From: Bacillota bacterium
GTDB taxonomy: Bacteria > Bacillota > UBA4882 > UBA8346
Assembly: GCA_023435565.1 (NCBI GenBank)
Contig: JAEYRN010000104.1
Location: 1 to 18,238 of the forward strand
Length of the DNA: 18,238 bases
Direction: 5' to 3'
The notes beneath the pieces were generated by a model, which saw only the letters and a program-made list of their open reading frames with translations, had not been told where the DNA came from and did no database searches. The position numbers were made by a program, and so were the translations under genes. Positions 1 through 7,203 of the stretch are shown here, piece after piece; the stretch's first letter is position 1, and each line of letters opens with the position of its first letter.

Positions 1-185
1 ATTTGGACCCAATAGGTTTTAACTATATTAATGTACTCTTCGGGGATTTTTTCAAATTGATCCACAACCGTGTGATCGGCAATGATATACTCCTCCGGTT
101 GAGTAGGAGAATCGCCCCAACATGTTATGGAAATAAGTAATACGAGACAAAGGATGAGCATTACCCTTTTTACAGCTTTTACCAT
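1..185 (-). CDS. Exported protein, N-terminal part (runs off the window)
   Basis: The first 61 codons of a minus-strand gene are present. The ATG at 185-183 follows a strong ribosome binding site, AAGGAGG, 8 bases upstream. The protein starts with a basic stretch (MVKAVKRV) and a hydrophobic core up to about residue 22 (ISITC), so it is exported. Cys22 could be a lipid attachment site, but Trp at +2 is unusual. The mature part contains IIADHTVVDQFEKIPEEYI. From memory this 'ADHT...IP..YI...K' pattern opens a group of secreted proteins of unclear function; that resemblance is not a firm assignment. The gene is preceded by a two-dyad promoter module at 344-410, with about 150 nt of leader and no terminator hairpin that I can see. 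It is the last gene of the window in transcription order. Confidence 0.8.
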   Translation of the reverse strand, partial: MVKAVKRVMLILCLVLLISITCWGDSPTQPEEYIIADHTVVDQFEKIPEEYINIVKTYWVQ

Positions 186-343
186 TGTATCAACCTCCTT
201 ATTTTAGATACCGGTAGTTAAAACTATTTCAGGGCCCATTTTCAATTCAGTTCTCGCGAGGTGCTTTAGGAGTATGATAAACACATAAAAACAGGAGAAG
301 CTGGTTGAGGTAGTATGTTAAAGGGAAGCTGCAGCTATAAATA

Positions 344-410
344 ATTTTATGACTATTCATTATTATTTGTAAATATGAAAAGTGTCATTACTTAACGTGA
401 CATTTGTCAT
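344..410 (-). promoter_or_regulatory. Two-dyad promoter-operator module 1
   Basis: There are two 14-bp dyads, GTGACATTTGTCAT at 397-410 and ATGAAAAGTGTCAT at 375-388, spaced 22 bp centre to centre. On the minus strand they are followed by a -35 TTTACA (373-368), an 18-bp spacer and a -10 TAAAAT (349-344). The promoter reads toward the exported protein starting at 185. The same layout recurs at six other places in the window. Binding by the NarL-type regulator at 9221-9886 is inference. Confidence 0.72.
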
Positions 411-440
411 TTTCTGTATTAAAATATATGTATTTATTAA

Positions 441-476
441 TAAAAAGAACCTTAGAATAATCTCTAAAAGACCCCT
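441..476 (-). terminator. Weak Rho-independent terminator after kinase 1
   Basis: On the minus strand a stem TTTTAGA/TCTAAGG (five Watson-Crick and two G-U pairs, 6-base loop) is followed by CTTTTTATT. It lies about 165 bases after the kinase 1 stop codon and just before promoter module 1, the same order seen at 6307-6341 and 16807-16833. Confidence 0.5.
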
Positions 477-640
477 TTTAGTTTTATTAAAATTTGAATC
501 TCTAAAATTAAGATTTGGTGATAAAACCGGCAACAAATATACTGATAAGTAATGCATCATTTATGGATATTAATCTTTAGTAAGGGTTCAAGGGTGTCTC
601 AAAAAAGGGTTACCAAAGAAACTATAACTTTATACTTACC

Positions 641-2440
641 TTAACTATCCTTTTTTTTGATAGATTCTAATGGTAATTCCACTTGAATATTAAAACCACT
701 TTCACCGTCGGAACTGAATTTAATGATACCGTCTAAATCTTCGACCCGATCAGACATTGCTGTTAACCCGAAGCCCTTAATGACCTTTTTACAACCCTTG
801 CCGTTATCAATTATATAAAGCTTTGCCAGACTCAAAGAGAATTTTAGAATAATATTAACCTGTGAAGCCTTACCATGTCTGCGCGAATTGGCAATCGCCT
901 CTTTGCAGATTTTATACACCGTATCCGCTAATCGGTACTTATACGAAGATGCTGGTAATTTATCATAATTTTCTCGATTATAGAATGCGAATTCAACTTC
1001 AATCCCCAAATTGGCGGATTGCCGTATTAAACTATCAATATTCTCAATCAAATCAGTTCTATTTGGTTCTTGGGAGAGCACTTCACCGATTGCCTTTCGT
1101 AATTCAGTCATTTGCTTTTGGGCTATCGTAATACCTACTGCTAATTTCTCCTCAGACCAGGACGTATCTATTTCGGATTCAATTTTAACCGCTTTCATTA
1201 GCATAATTAATGCTGTTAGAGTGTGTCCCAATTTATCATGAATTTCCCTGGCAACGCGATTTCTTTCTTTTACGATTGCTAGTTCTTCTAGGGTCTGCAC
1301 ATGTTTTTTTAATCGTTGATTGATAACCGACAGATCTTGGTTTTTTAAATTTAATTCTCCCACTAAACGTTGATACTCGGTGATATCATGAAAAGTTACA
1401 ATTCTGCCCCGATATGCTTTGTGACTTTGGTCAATTTTTTGAATAACCACCTGATAAGTTTTGTTTAAGGGTTCTCCAAAAGAAATCTCACCCATCTCCA
1501 TCGCATTATCAATTCCGGATTCGATAGCTTGTAATATTCTTGCCGATTCTTCGGTGTTTTTGGCCACGGCTCTAAATTGATTAACTAATAAATCGATTTG
1601 GGTATTTATTTTTAAAACTCCAAAATTTTTTATAAATGATAGGTTTAGATTGACGATAAAATTAAAATTATCAATTAATAAAATTGAATCATGCAAATTT
1701 TCAAAAGTTTTTTTTAATGCACCCGGATTAATGTCGAGAAACCGGTATTTAAAAGTAGCAATTGAAAATAAAAACATCGAAATCGCAAAAAAGGTAGGAG
1801 TAAGATCAAAAAAACTGGGCACAGTTATTTTAGCGGCAAAATTATATAAATTAAAGGCAATTGAAACTAGAAACGACGCCGCGGGGGAAAAGGCCAAAAT
1901 CAAAGATTGGCTTTTATTTATTCCGGTCTGTTTAAAGGAGTATTTAGTTAAAATTAAAATTCCGGCAATAATATAGCCATAGTAGTGTATTACTCCAAAC
2001 CAAAATAGCCAACCGTATTTAACAGAAATAACTATTTTAGGATCGTATCCGACAATTTGAAAGTATAGATGATGATAATTATTGGTTAGAAAAATAGTAT
2101 ACGATATTAAAGGTAGTATTAATAAAGGAACTAGTTTTCGACAATCAATAGTCCCATCAGCGCTGGTAAAGCGTATTGCAAATAAAAGCCAGGCCAATCC
2201 CAAAAAATTAATTGAGGTATGAATCAGGTAAATAGTAAAGTTGATGGTTTCGTAATTAGAAGAGCAATACTGGATCGCCTGGCCCAAAGGCCATAAGAAA
2301 ATAGTTATTTTAAATATAAGCAAACTTAATAAAAGCCAAGTTTTTTTGGCCTTTATCATATAAAAAAATATCATAATTAATATCGATATTGCCGAAAAAA
2401 GAGGCAACAAAGCGATGGGTCTAAAAATTAGTTCGTTCAA
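641..2440 (-). CDS. Sensor histidine kinase 1 (7TM sensor, PAS-like, HisKA_3, HATPase)
   Basis: This is a 599-residue membrane sensor kinase. Residues 1-235 form about seven hydrophobic segments of the 'histidine kinase N-terminal 7TM' type, ending in FKYRFLDINPG. A PAS-like region follows (about 245-360, with FHDITEYQ), then a coiled linker. The HisKA_3 phosphoacceptor box is REIHDKLGHTL with His401. The ATPase domain has an N-box KEAIANSRRHG (Asn518), DNGKG (545-549) and GFGL (556-559), so all catalytic motifs are intact. The start is TTG at 2440, four to five bases after GAGGT. It is the last gene of a likely operon behind three propeller lipoproteins and has no response regulator beside it. 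It is a clear paralogue of the kinase at 7204-8988. The likely partner is the NarL-type regulator at 9221-9886 (inference). The signal sensed is unknown. Confidence 0.93.
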   Translation of the reverse strand: MNELIFRPIALLPLFSAISILIMIFFYMIKAKKTWLLLSLLIFKITIFLWPLGQAIQYCSSNYETINFTIYLIHTSINFLGLAWLLFAIRFTSADGTIDCRKLVPLLILPLISYTIFLTNNYHHLYFQIVGYDPKIVISVKYGWLFWFGVIHYYGYIIAGILILTKYSFKQTGINKSQSLILAFSPAASFLVSIAFNLYNFAAKITVPSFFDLTPTFFAISMFLFSIATFKYRFLDINPGALKKTFENLHDSILLIDNFNFIVNLNLSFIKNFGVLKINTQIDLLVNQFRAVAKNTEESARILQAIESGIDNAMEMGEISFGEPLNKTYQVVIQKIDQSHKAYRGRIVTFHDITEYQRLVGELNLKNQDLSVINQRLKKHVQTLEELAIVKERNRVAREIHDKLGHTLTALIMLMKAVKIESEIDTSWSEEKLAVGITIAQKQMTELRKAIGEVLSQEPNRTDLIENIDSLIRQSANLGIEVEFAFYNRENYDKLPASSYKYRLADTVYKICKEAIANSRRHGKASQVNIILKFSLSLAKLYIIDNGKGCKKVIKGFGLTAMSDRVEDLDGIIKFSSDGESGFNIQVELPLESIKKKDS

Positions 2441-2527
2441 TTGGACCTCATATTCAATAATTTAAAATCATAAATCTAAATTTGGTTATTAATAATCTAA
2501 TTTCAATTTTTATTGATTTTACCCCGA

Positions 2528-3598
2528 TCAGTATCTAGAAGTTGTAATCGAGTAAACTTTTCCGGCATTACCGGGAAGATCAAACCTAGTGGATCCTTTC
2601 CAATAACAAGGATAAATGTTCCAATCGGGACGCAAAATATAACCGGCAATATAGACAATCCCATCTACTCCAACGGTAATGGAATGAACCTCTCCATATG
2701 AGTTAATTTCTAAATCCTCCGTAAGTTCAGTTCTATTTGTTCCCGTCCAATAACAAGAATTTATTTCATTTGAAGAATCGTAATAAATGCCCGCCGTATA
2801 AACTGTTCCGTTAAAAACCGTAATTGATCTTGCCCTTCCACTTTTACAATTTTCTTTAAGAGCAAGATCAATTGGTCTTCCATTCTTCCAATAACATGGA
2901 AAGCCATTATTAGAACCTGAAACATAAATGTCTTCCCCAGATATGAAGATCGATTCTATATAAGTTTTATCAGCCAAATCTGTCCGTTTTTCACCCTTCC
3001 AATAACAACCGGTATAATTTAAGGCATCATCCCTGTAATTCCCAGCCATATATACGATATCACCGGAAACCGCTATTGAATAAGCAGATGATTCACGCTT
3101 TCCTTCCAATACGGAAAGATTAATACGCTCGGTAACTTCTCCGTTAACCTTCCAATAACAAACAGTATTAACTTCTTTTAGAGTATCATAATAAGATCCT
3201 GCGATAAAGACCGTTCCTCCGGGAGAAATAGTAATATCCTCTGCGTTGCAAGCAATATCGGTATTGGTTTCAAGGTCCTTACGATTAGTCCCGATCCAAA
3301 GGCAAGCTCTATTTTTTTCGCCATTATTATAGCTACCAACAGTGTATACAATACCATTAAAAACCTCAATTGATTTGGCTTCAGCCTCATTCCCGGGAAG
3401 GGGGACACAATTAGTTCCTTTCCAATAACAAGCAATCCTCTTACCTGAATCGTCTTTATAACTTCCAGCAGTATAAATAATTGGAGATTCATTCCTTTTT
3501 GAACTACCGCCCCCACAGCCGGATAAAGTTGCAACTAAAATCAATACAAAAAAGCTACAAACCTTTATTTTATGATTTATTTTTAGAAACCTCCTCAA
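2528..3598 (-). CDS. Propeller lipoprotein A with seven CYWK repeats
   Basis: This is a secreted lipoprotein of about 350 residues. A hydrophobic signal ends in LSGCGGGSSK, giving a lipidated Cys and a glycine tether. The rest is seven repeats of about 45-50 residues. Each ends in a [A/P/S/V/G]-C-[Y/L]-W motif followed by a short turn and '.DL' or '.NL', and each is followed by a 'VYTAGSY'-like strand. Seven such units suggest a seven-bladed beta-propeller closed by the N-terminal IIYTAG strand. I cannot assign a ligand. The next gene upstream (3728-4810) is a close paralogue in the same order of repeats. The start is odd. The only common start codon in frame is TTG at 3598, whose G is the first base of the GAGGAGG ribosome binding site. 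A start at ATA 3580-3578, 9 bases after GGAGG, fits the site and the paralogue better. Confidence 0.88.
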   Translation of the reverse strand: MRRFLKINHKIKVCSFFVLILVATLSGCGGGSSKRNESPIIYTAGSYKDDSGKRIACYWKGTNCVPLPGNEAEAKSIEVFNGIVYTVGSYNNGEKNRACLWIGTNRKDLETNTDIACNAEDITISPGGTVFIAGSYYDTLKEVNTVCYWKVNGEVTERINLSVLEGKRESSAYSIAVSGDIVYMAGNYRDDALNYTGCYWKGEKRTDLADKTYIESIFISGEDIYVSGSNNGFPCYWKNGRPIDLALKENCKSGRARSITVFNGTVYTAGIYYDSSNEINSCYWTGTNRTELTEDLEINSYGEVHSITVGVDGIVYIAGYILRPDWNIYPCYWKGSTRFDLPGNAGKVYSITTSRY

Positions 3599-3727
3599 AT
3601 TAAATTTCTAAACTTTCTTCTTAAAACATAAATATATATCGAATAATTTGATAATATTGATTTCTGCTTTTACTAAATTCTAACCCCATAAAAAATGAGT
3701 TTTTCATTCGAAGATTGATATTACCGT

Positions 3728-4810
3728 TTACATTTCATATCCAATGGTAATCGAATATGAAGTGCCAGCATATTCTGAGAGATCGTTCCGCGTGATACCC
3801 TTCCAATAACATGGATAAATTTTACAATCTGTTCTCCCAATGTAACCGGCGGTATAAACCATCCCGCTCCGGTCAACCGCTATGGAATTGACCTCTCCAT
3901 ATGTAATACCCGTCCAGTCTTCCGTTAAATCGGTTCTGGATTTGTTAATCCAATAACAAGGAACCATTTTATCGGAAAGATCCTGAATCAATCCGCCGCA
4001 ATAAACAGTACCATTGGAAACAACGATGGACTTTACCACACCGTTATTTGCCCCATCACGGTTAAGACCGATTCGTTCCGAATTTTTCCAATAACACGGT
4101 ATATTATTATACCAGCCACCGATGTAAATGTCTTCTCCGGATACGAAAATTGAATACGCTTCCGGGATACTTTCAAGATCAAAGCGTTTCGTCCCCTCCC
4201 AATAACAAACATTAAAATGGCCGTCCTTCCAATATCTTCCTAATGTATAAACTGTATCCCCGGAAATGGCAGCGGCAAAAATATTGGTATCACTTCCCCC
4301 ATTAGCTATTGGTAGTTTGATTCGTTCAACTGTTTCCCCGGTAACCTTCCAATAACACGAAGCATGATGTGACAACTCAGAATCATAATAAGTCCCGACA
4401 ATATAAACCGTACCATCCGCGGAATGGACAATAGCTTCCGCAGCAGATGTAGTATTGGTTTCAAGCCTTTGAACAATCTGTCCTTTCCAAAAACATGCAA
4501 TAAACCTTCCACCATACCAATACATACCAGCGGTATAGACCGTCCCGTTGAAAACCGTAACCGATTTGGCTACCCCATCAAATCCGGGAAGTTCCTTAAG
4601 ACCTTTTTCCTTCCAGTAGCAACCCCTCTGCTCTTCGGAGTTAACTAAGTAATCTCCCGCAATATAAATGATGGGATTAGAATTAACCGGAGGGTCCAAC
4701 GGTTTTGAAAAACCCGGCGGACTCGAGGATTTTGAACCGCCGCCGCAGCCTGTAGTCAAAAAGAATAAAACCATATACAATGTAGACTTAAATAAAATAT
4801 TTCTTGTCAT
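3728..4810 (-). CDS. Propeller lipoprotein B with seven CYWK repeats
   Basis: This is a 360-residue lipoprotein. The start at 4810 (MTRNILFKS) is chosen because GGAGG lies five bases upstream. A start at 4822 would put that site inside the coding region. The signal ends in LTTGC with lipid Cys22, followed by GGGSKSSS. Seven repeats follow, with motifs GCYWK, ACFWK, SCYWK, VCYWE, PCYWK, PCYWI and PCYWK. Each is followed by a '.R.DL' turn and a strand such as VYTAGMY. I infer a seven-bladed beta-propeller held on the outer face of the membrane. It lies 55 bases after the propeller lipoprotein C stop and shares repeat order with lipoprotein A, so the two probably arose by tandem duplication. The function is unknown; binding of a ligand or of the partner kinase's outer loops is only speculation. 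Confidence 0.9.
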   Translation of the reverse strand: MTRNILFKSTLYMVLFFLTTGCGGGSKSSSPPGFSKPLDPPVNSNPIIYIAGDYLVNSEEQRGCYWKEKGLKELPGFDGVAKSVTVFNGTVYTAGMYWYGGRFIACFWKGQIVQRLETNTTSAAEAIVHSADGTVYIVGTYYDSELSHHASCYWKVTGETVERIKLPIANGGSDTNIFAAAISGDTVYTLGRYWKDGHFNVCYWEGTKRFDLESIPEAYSIFVSGEDIYIGGWYNNIPCYWKNSERIGLNRDGANNGVVKSIVVSNGTVYCGGLIQDLSDKMVPCYWINKSRTDLTEDWTGITYGEVNSIAVDRSGMVYTAGYIGRTDCKIYPCYWKGITRNDLSEYAGTSYSITIGYEM

Positions 4811-4865
4811 TAAAACCTCCAAAACCAGATATTAATTACTATCAAGTAGTAATTAATATAAGCAT

Positions 4866-6029
4866 TTACGGAACATATTTTTTCACTGTGATTTTATAAT
4901 TAGAATTATTCTGGTAGGCCACGTAGGGAATGTTGTTACAATCAAAAGCTAAGTAACTATAACTGATGTTATCAGTAGAAATCCTACCATTACCCAATGT
5001 CTCCCAACTTGAGCCGTTGAACTTCGATACATAAGCTGTACCATGAAGTAAATGGGGATTATTATTCTTGTCAAACGCCAGTGAGGTCCAATTTCCTGGT
5101 AAAACCCCTCCTACGTTAACCCATTTAGAGCCATCCCATTTCTTCACTCTAGCCTTACAATCATCCCAATCACAATAAGCAAGGTAAGGTGTACCATCAC
5201 TACTAAACGCCAAAGAAGTACCAATATTATCAGTCACATCCTCTGATAAATCGAGAATACTCAAACCTACGTCATTCCATGAACCTACATTATATTTCTT
5301 CACCTTAGGAGTACCCGCATAATTATTATCCGAGACATCATCAAAATCCGTGTACGCTACATAGGGAGTGTTGGTGTTCTTTTCGAATTCCAAAGAAATA
5401 TACCCTACAAACCCGTCTGAAAATCCCGCGCCGCCCGGAGTATCCCAAACTACTTCTCCATTACGTTTCTTTACTGTAAGTTTAGATCCAATGAGAGGAT
5501 CCTGATCCTCATATGCCACATGGGCAATATCATCATTATCAAACCCTAAACTGATATTGCCAGCGGCGTCTACGGAAGCAGGATTACCCTTTGTATCCCA
5601 ACTACTTCCATTGAACATTTTAAGAGTAGCTTTATTTCCCTTAGTTGAATCACTAAAAGCTACATAAAGGTTATCTTGATTATCAAACGCCAAAGAGATG
5701 ACATTTTGGTAATTACAGGTCATTGGTTCCAAATTAGTTTTGCCGACTTCACCCAAATCCACCCATTTTTCGCCATCAAACTTCTTCACCGTGACCTTAT
5801 AGTTCTCTGCCTGGTAGGCTATATAAGGTATACCGGCGCTGTCAAGCGCCAGGGAGATAGAGTCGGCACGCCCATCTGTGAACCCCTCACTACCCACGGT
5901 CTGCCAGTGCCCATGGGTTGAAGTTGGCGGAACATCATTTCTATCTTTTTTACTACCGCCACCACAACCGGATATAACTATGATTAGCAAAAAAGTTACA
6001 CAATAAAAAAGATTAACGATAGATTTCAT
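4866..6029 (-). CDS. Propeller lipoprotein C with ISLAFD..PYVAY repeats
   Basis: This is a 387-residue lipoprotein. The ATG at 6029 is preceded by GGGGGA. The signal ends in VISGC followed by GGGSKKD, so the Cys is lipidated. The mature part contains seven repeats of about 50 residues with the pattern 'ISLAFD..G.PYVAY.D....K.TVKK.NG..W..VG'. Each repeat resembles a four-stranded propeller blade, giving a predicted seven-bladed fold. The repeat type differs from that of lipoproteins A and B, which lack the AFD/VAY signature. This is the first gene of the probable operon C-B-A-kinase 1. It is read from promoter module 2 (6232-6298) through a leader with a terminator-like hairpin at 6103-6129. 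No catalytic motif is visible; a binding or sensing role is inference. Confidence 0.9.
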   Translation of the reverse strand: MKSIVNLFYCVTFLLIIVISGCGGGSKKDRNDVPPTSTHGHWQTVGSEGFTDGRADSISLALDSAGIPYIAYQAENYKVTVKKFDGEKWVDLGEVGKTNLEPMTCNYQNVISLAFDNQDNLYVAFSDSTKGNKATLKMFNGSSWDTKGNPASVDAAGNISLGFDNDDIAHVAYEDQDPLIGSKLTVKKRNGEVVWDTPGGAGFSDGFVGYISLEFEKNTNTPYVAYTDFDDVSDNNYAGTPKVKKYNVGSWNDVGLSILDLSEDVTDNIGTSLAFSSDGTPYLAYCDWDDCKARVKKWDGSKWVNVGGVLPGNWTSLAFDKNNNPHLLHGTAYVSKFNGSSWETLGNGRISTDNISYSYLAFDCNNIPYVAYQNNSNYKITVKKYVP

Positions 6030-6102
6030 AATAAAAAATCCCCCATATTAAACTTCAAACAAATATAATATTTATCTCCAAACACGACAATTACTAACTT
6101 CT

Positions 6103-6129
6103 AAAAAAAACCAAGTTGCGACCACTTGG
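6103..6129 (-). terminator. Leader terminator/attenuator-like hairpin 1
   Basis: On the minus strand GCCAAGT...ACTTGG is followed by eight U residues. It lies about 120 nt after the predicted start of promoter module 2 and 74 nt before the lipoprotein C start codon. It is therefore in the leader, not at a gene end. It is related in stem and loop (GCCAAG, GTC in loop, CTTGG) to hairpins at 10190-10216 and 13648-13670. Confidence 0.7.
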
Positions 6130-6231
6130 CTGTTAAATACTGATAATTTTAATTTATGAACATTCTTATAACAAAAATTGGTCTGTTAATTTCAAATAAA
6201 GTCATTCGATTTTCTCAAAGAATCTATAAAT

Positions 6232-6298
6232 AGATTACCCTTTTAAGATAATAGTTGTAAATATGATAACTGTCATTTTCAAAGATGACATTTGTCAT
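6232..6298 (-). promoter_or_regulatory. Two-dyad promoter-operator module 2
   Basis: The dyads are ATGACATTTGTCAT (6285-6298) and ATGATAACTGTCAT (6263-6276), 22 bp apart centre to centre. They are followed on the minus strand by -35 TTTACA (6261-6256), an 18-bp spacer and -10 TAATCT (6237-6232). It drives the lipoprotein C-B-A-kinase 1 operon. Confidence 0.75.
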
Positions 6299-6306
6299 TT
6301 TATCTA

Positions 6307-6341
6307 ATAAAAAGAGGCGGGAATTAGTATCCGGCGCCTCT
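6307..6341 (-). terminator. Rho-independent terminator after the PsbP-like gene
   Basis: On the minus strand the stem AGAGGCG/CGCCTCT (7 bp plus an inner GGA/TCC pairing) is followed by TTTTATT. It lies downstream of the gene at 6505-7086 and just before promoter module 2. Confidence 0.8.
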
Positions 6342-6409
6342 AAAAATAGTATTTTTTCTCTTTTATTGAATTAAATATTTATTGGATAAACACACCTATT
6401 TTGTTATCT

Positions 6410-6526
6410 AAGCGAGTTTTATAATTACCTTTAGTAAGATTTTGATATAATATATGGTGCCCAACCCAGATTAGTCTATCAATATATTGTATCAAAATGA
6501 AAAACTAGGAATTATGAAACCGCCTA
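6410..6526 (-). mobile_element. Old miniature inverted-repeat element, copy 3 (inverted)
   Basis: Read on the minus strand, this 117-base stretch matches the two well-preserved elements at 12346-12464 and 15523-15642 along its full length, with many substitutions. The shared blocks are CATAATTC near one end, ACAATATATTGATAGA and ATCTGGG in the middle, and AAGGTAATTAT near the other end. The flanks are ATCT and ATCC, a near match to a 4-bp target duplication. Its first bases encode the last residues of the PsbP-like protein. No transposase is present. Confidence 0.7.
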
Positions 6527-7086
6527 ATCCGAAATGAATTAAGCATCTGCTCGATTATTGAGATATATTGATTATAGTTTTCTTCTTCTGCGCTATAAGT
6601 AACCACATAAGCGGTATTATCCTTTATATACAAGTATTGCATAATTTTTACCTTGAATGAACCTTGTGTTGCGGTATAGATAATACTATAAGCCTCTTCA
6701 TTTAGAAAATTTACTTTTTCAGATGATACTTGTTGGAAATCTGTCATCAGTTGCTTTATTTGCGCTATCGAAGTTTCAAAATATTCATCAAGCGTCATCG
6801 GTTGTTGAGTTAAGTCCTGGGTAACGATATTTAAATTCTCCCGAAATTGATCGGTTGGGCTTTCCTGGGGTGACAAAAAGATAGCAACCGTACCCATAAA
6901 GTTTTCTTGGACTTCCCAATCTGAAGGATAATTGATATTAAGGTTAAATTCGGCATTGTTATACTGCTCTAAGGATATACCCGTTTCCTCTTCTGCAAAA
7001 GATACCACGCCCGATAAAACTATCGTTGTAATTAATAGCATGTAAATTCCCAGAAGAAGTTTTGTCTTAAAATGTTTGGTTTTCAT
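6505..7086 (-). CDS. Secreted PsbP-like/DcrB-like protein
   Basis: This is a 193-residue exported protein. The ATG at 7086 follows AAAGGTG by six bases. Residues 1-30 form a signal peptide with a VSFA|EE cleavage site and no lipid Cys, so it is probably released or kept by other means. The mature part (NLNINYPSDWEVQEN, later YIKDNTAYVVTYSAE and IEQMLNSFRI) has the alternating strand pattern of PsbP/DcrB-like domains, small alpha-beta proteins common in Gram-positive exported proteins. No enzyme motif is seen. Promoter module 3 lies only 40 bases upstream, so this gene is the direct target of that operator. The last six residues and the stop lie inside an old mobile element, so the natural C-terminus was probably near SFRI. 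Confidence 0.85.
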   Translation of the reverse strand: MKTKHFKTKLLLGIYMLLITTIVLSGVVSFAEEETGISLEQYNNAEFNLNINYPSDWEVQENFMGTVAIFLSPQESPTDQFRENLNIVTQDLTQQPMTLDEYFETSIAQIKQLMTDFQQVSSEKVNFLNEEAYSIIYTATQGSFKVKIMQYLYIKDNTAYVVTYSAEEENYNQYISIIEQMLNSFRIRRFHNS

Positions 7087-7126
7087 TTATTTCACCTTTC
7101 ATTTTTTAATTTATCTTTCTGTTAAT

Positions 7127-7192
7127 AAACTATCTATTTTTTTGATTTTTGTATATAAGAAATTTGTCATTTCGACGAATGACATTTGTCAT
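7127..7192 (-). promoter_or_regulatory. Two-dyad promoter-operator module 3
   Basis: The dyads are ATGACATTTGTCAT (7179-7192) and a half-conserved AAGAAATTTGTCAT (7157-7170), 22 bp apart. A -35-like TATACA (7155-7150) and a weak -10 TAGTTT (7132-7127, spacing 17) lead to the PsbP-like gene at 7086. The module begins 12 bases after the kinase 2 stop codon. Confidence 0.65.
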
Positions 7193-7203
7193 TTTGAAAT
7201 TTA

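Larger units (their letters stand above)
186..640. other. Intergenic stretch with leader, promoter module and terminator
   Basis: This 455-base stretch has no convincing gene; a 65-codon open frame here is AT-rich and overlaps the operator. In transcription order it holds 160 bases with nothing I recognise, a weak terminator (441-476) for the kinase 1 operon, the two-dyad promoter module (344-410) and the untranslated leader of the gene starting at 185. Confidence 0.6.
6030..6504. other. Intergenic stretch: leader hairpin, promoter module, terminator and mobile element
   Basis: This 475-base stretch has no gene that I accept. In transcription order it holds most of an old miniature inverted-repeat element (to 6410), a terminator (6307-6341), promoter module 2 (6232-6298), a leader of about 120 bases ending in a hairpin with U-tract (6103-6129), and then the 74-base approach to the lipoprotein C start. 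Confidence 0.65.

Noticed and set aside
363..560. A 65-codon minus-strand frame as a gene
   Set aside because: It overlaps the operator module and terminator, has no ribosome binding site and shows only low-complexity AT-driven composition.
862..1976. Plus-strand frames inside the kinase 1 gene, and similar plus-strand frames elsewhere
   Set aside because: They are shadows of well-supported minus-strand genes and have no motifs or ribosome binding sites.
6149..6205. An 18-codon ATG frame in the lipoprotein C leader
   Set aside because: It has no ribosome binding site and its residues look like translated AT-rich leader.
6423..6451. A plus-strand promoter with a perfect TATAAT at 6446-6451
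   Set aside because: The TATAAT is part of the old mobile element's inverted repeat, has no matching -35 and leads to no plus-strand gene.
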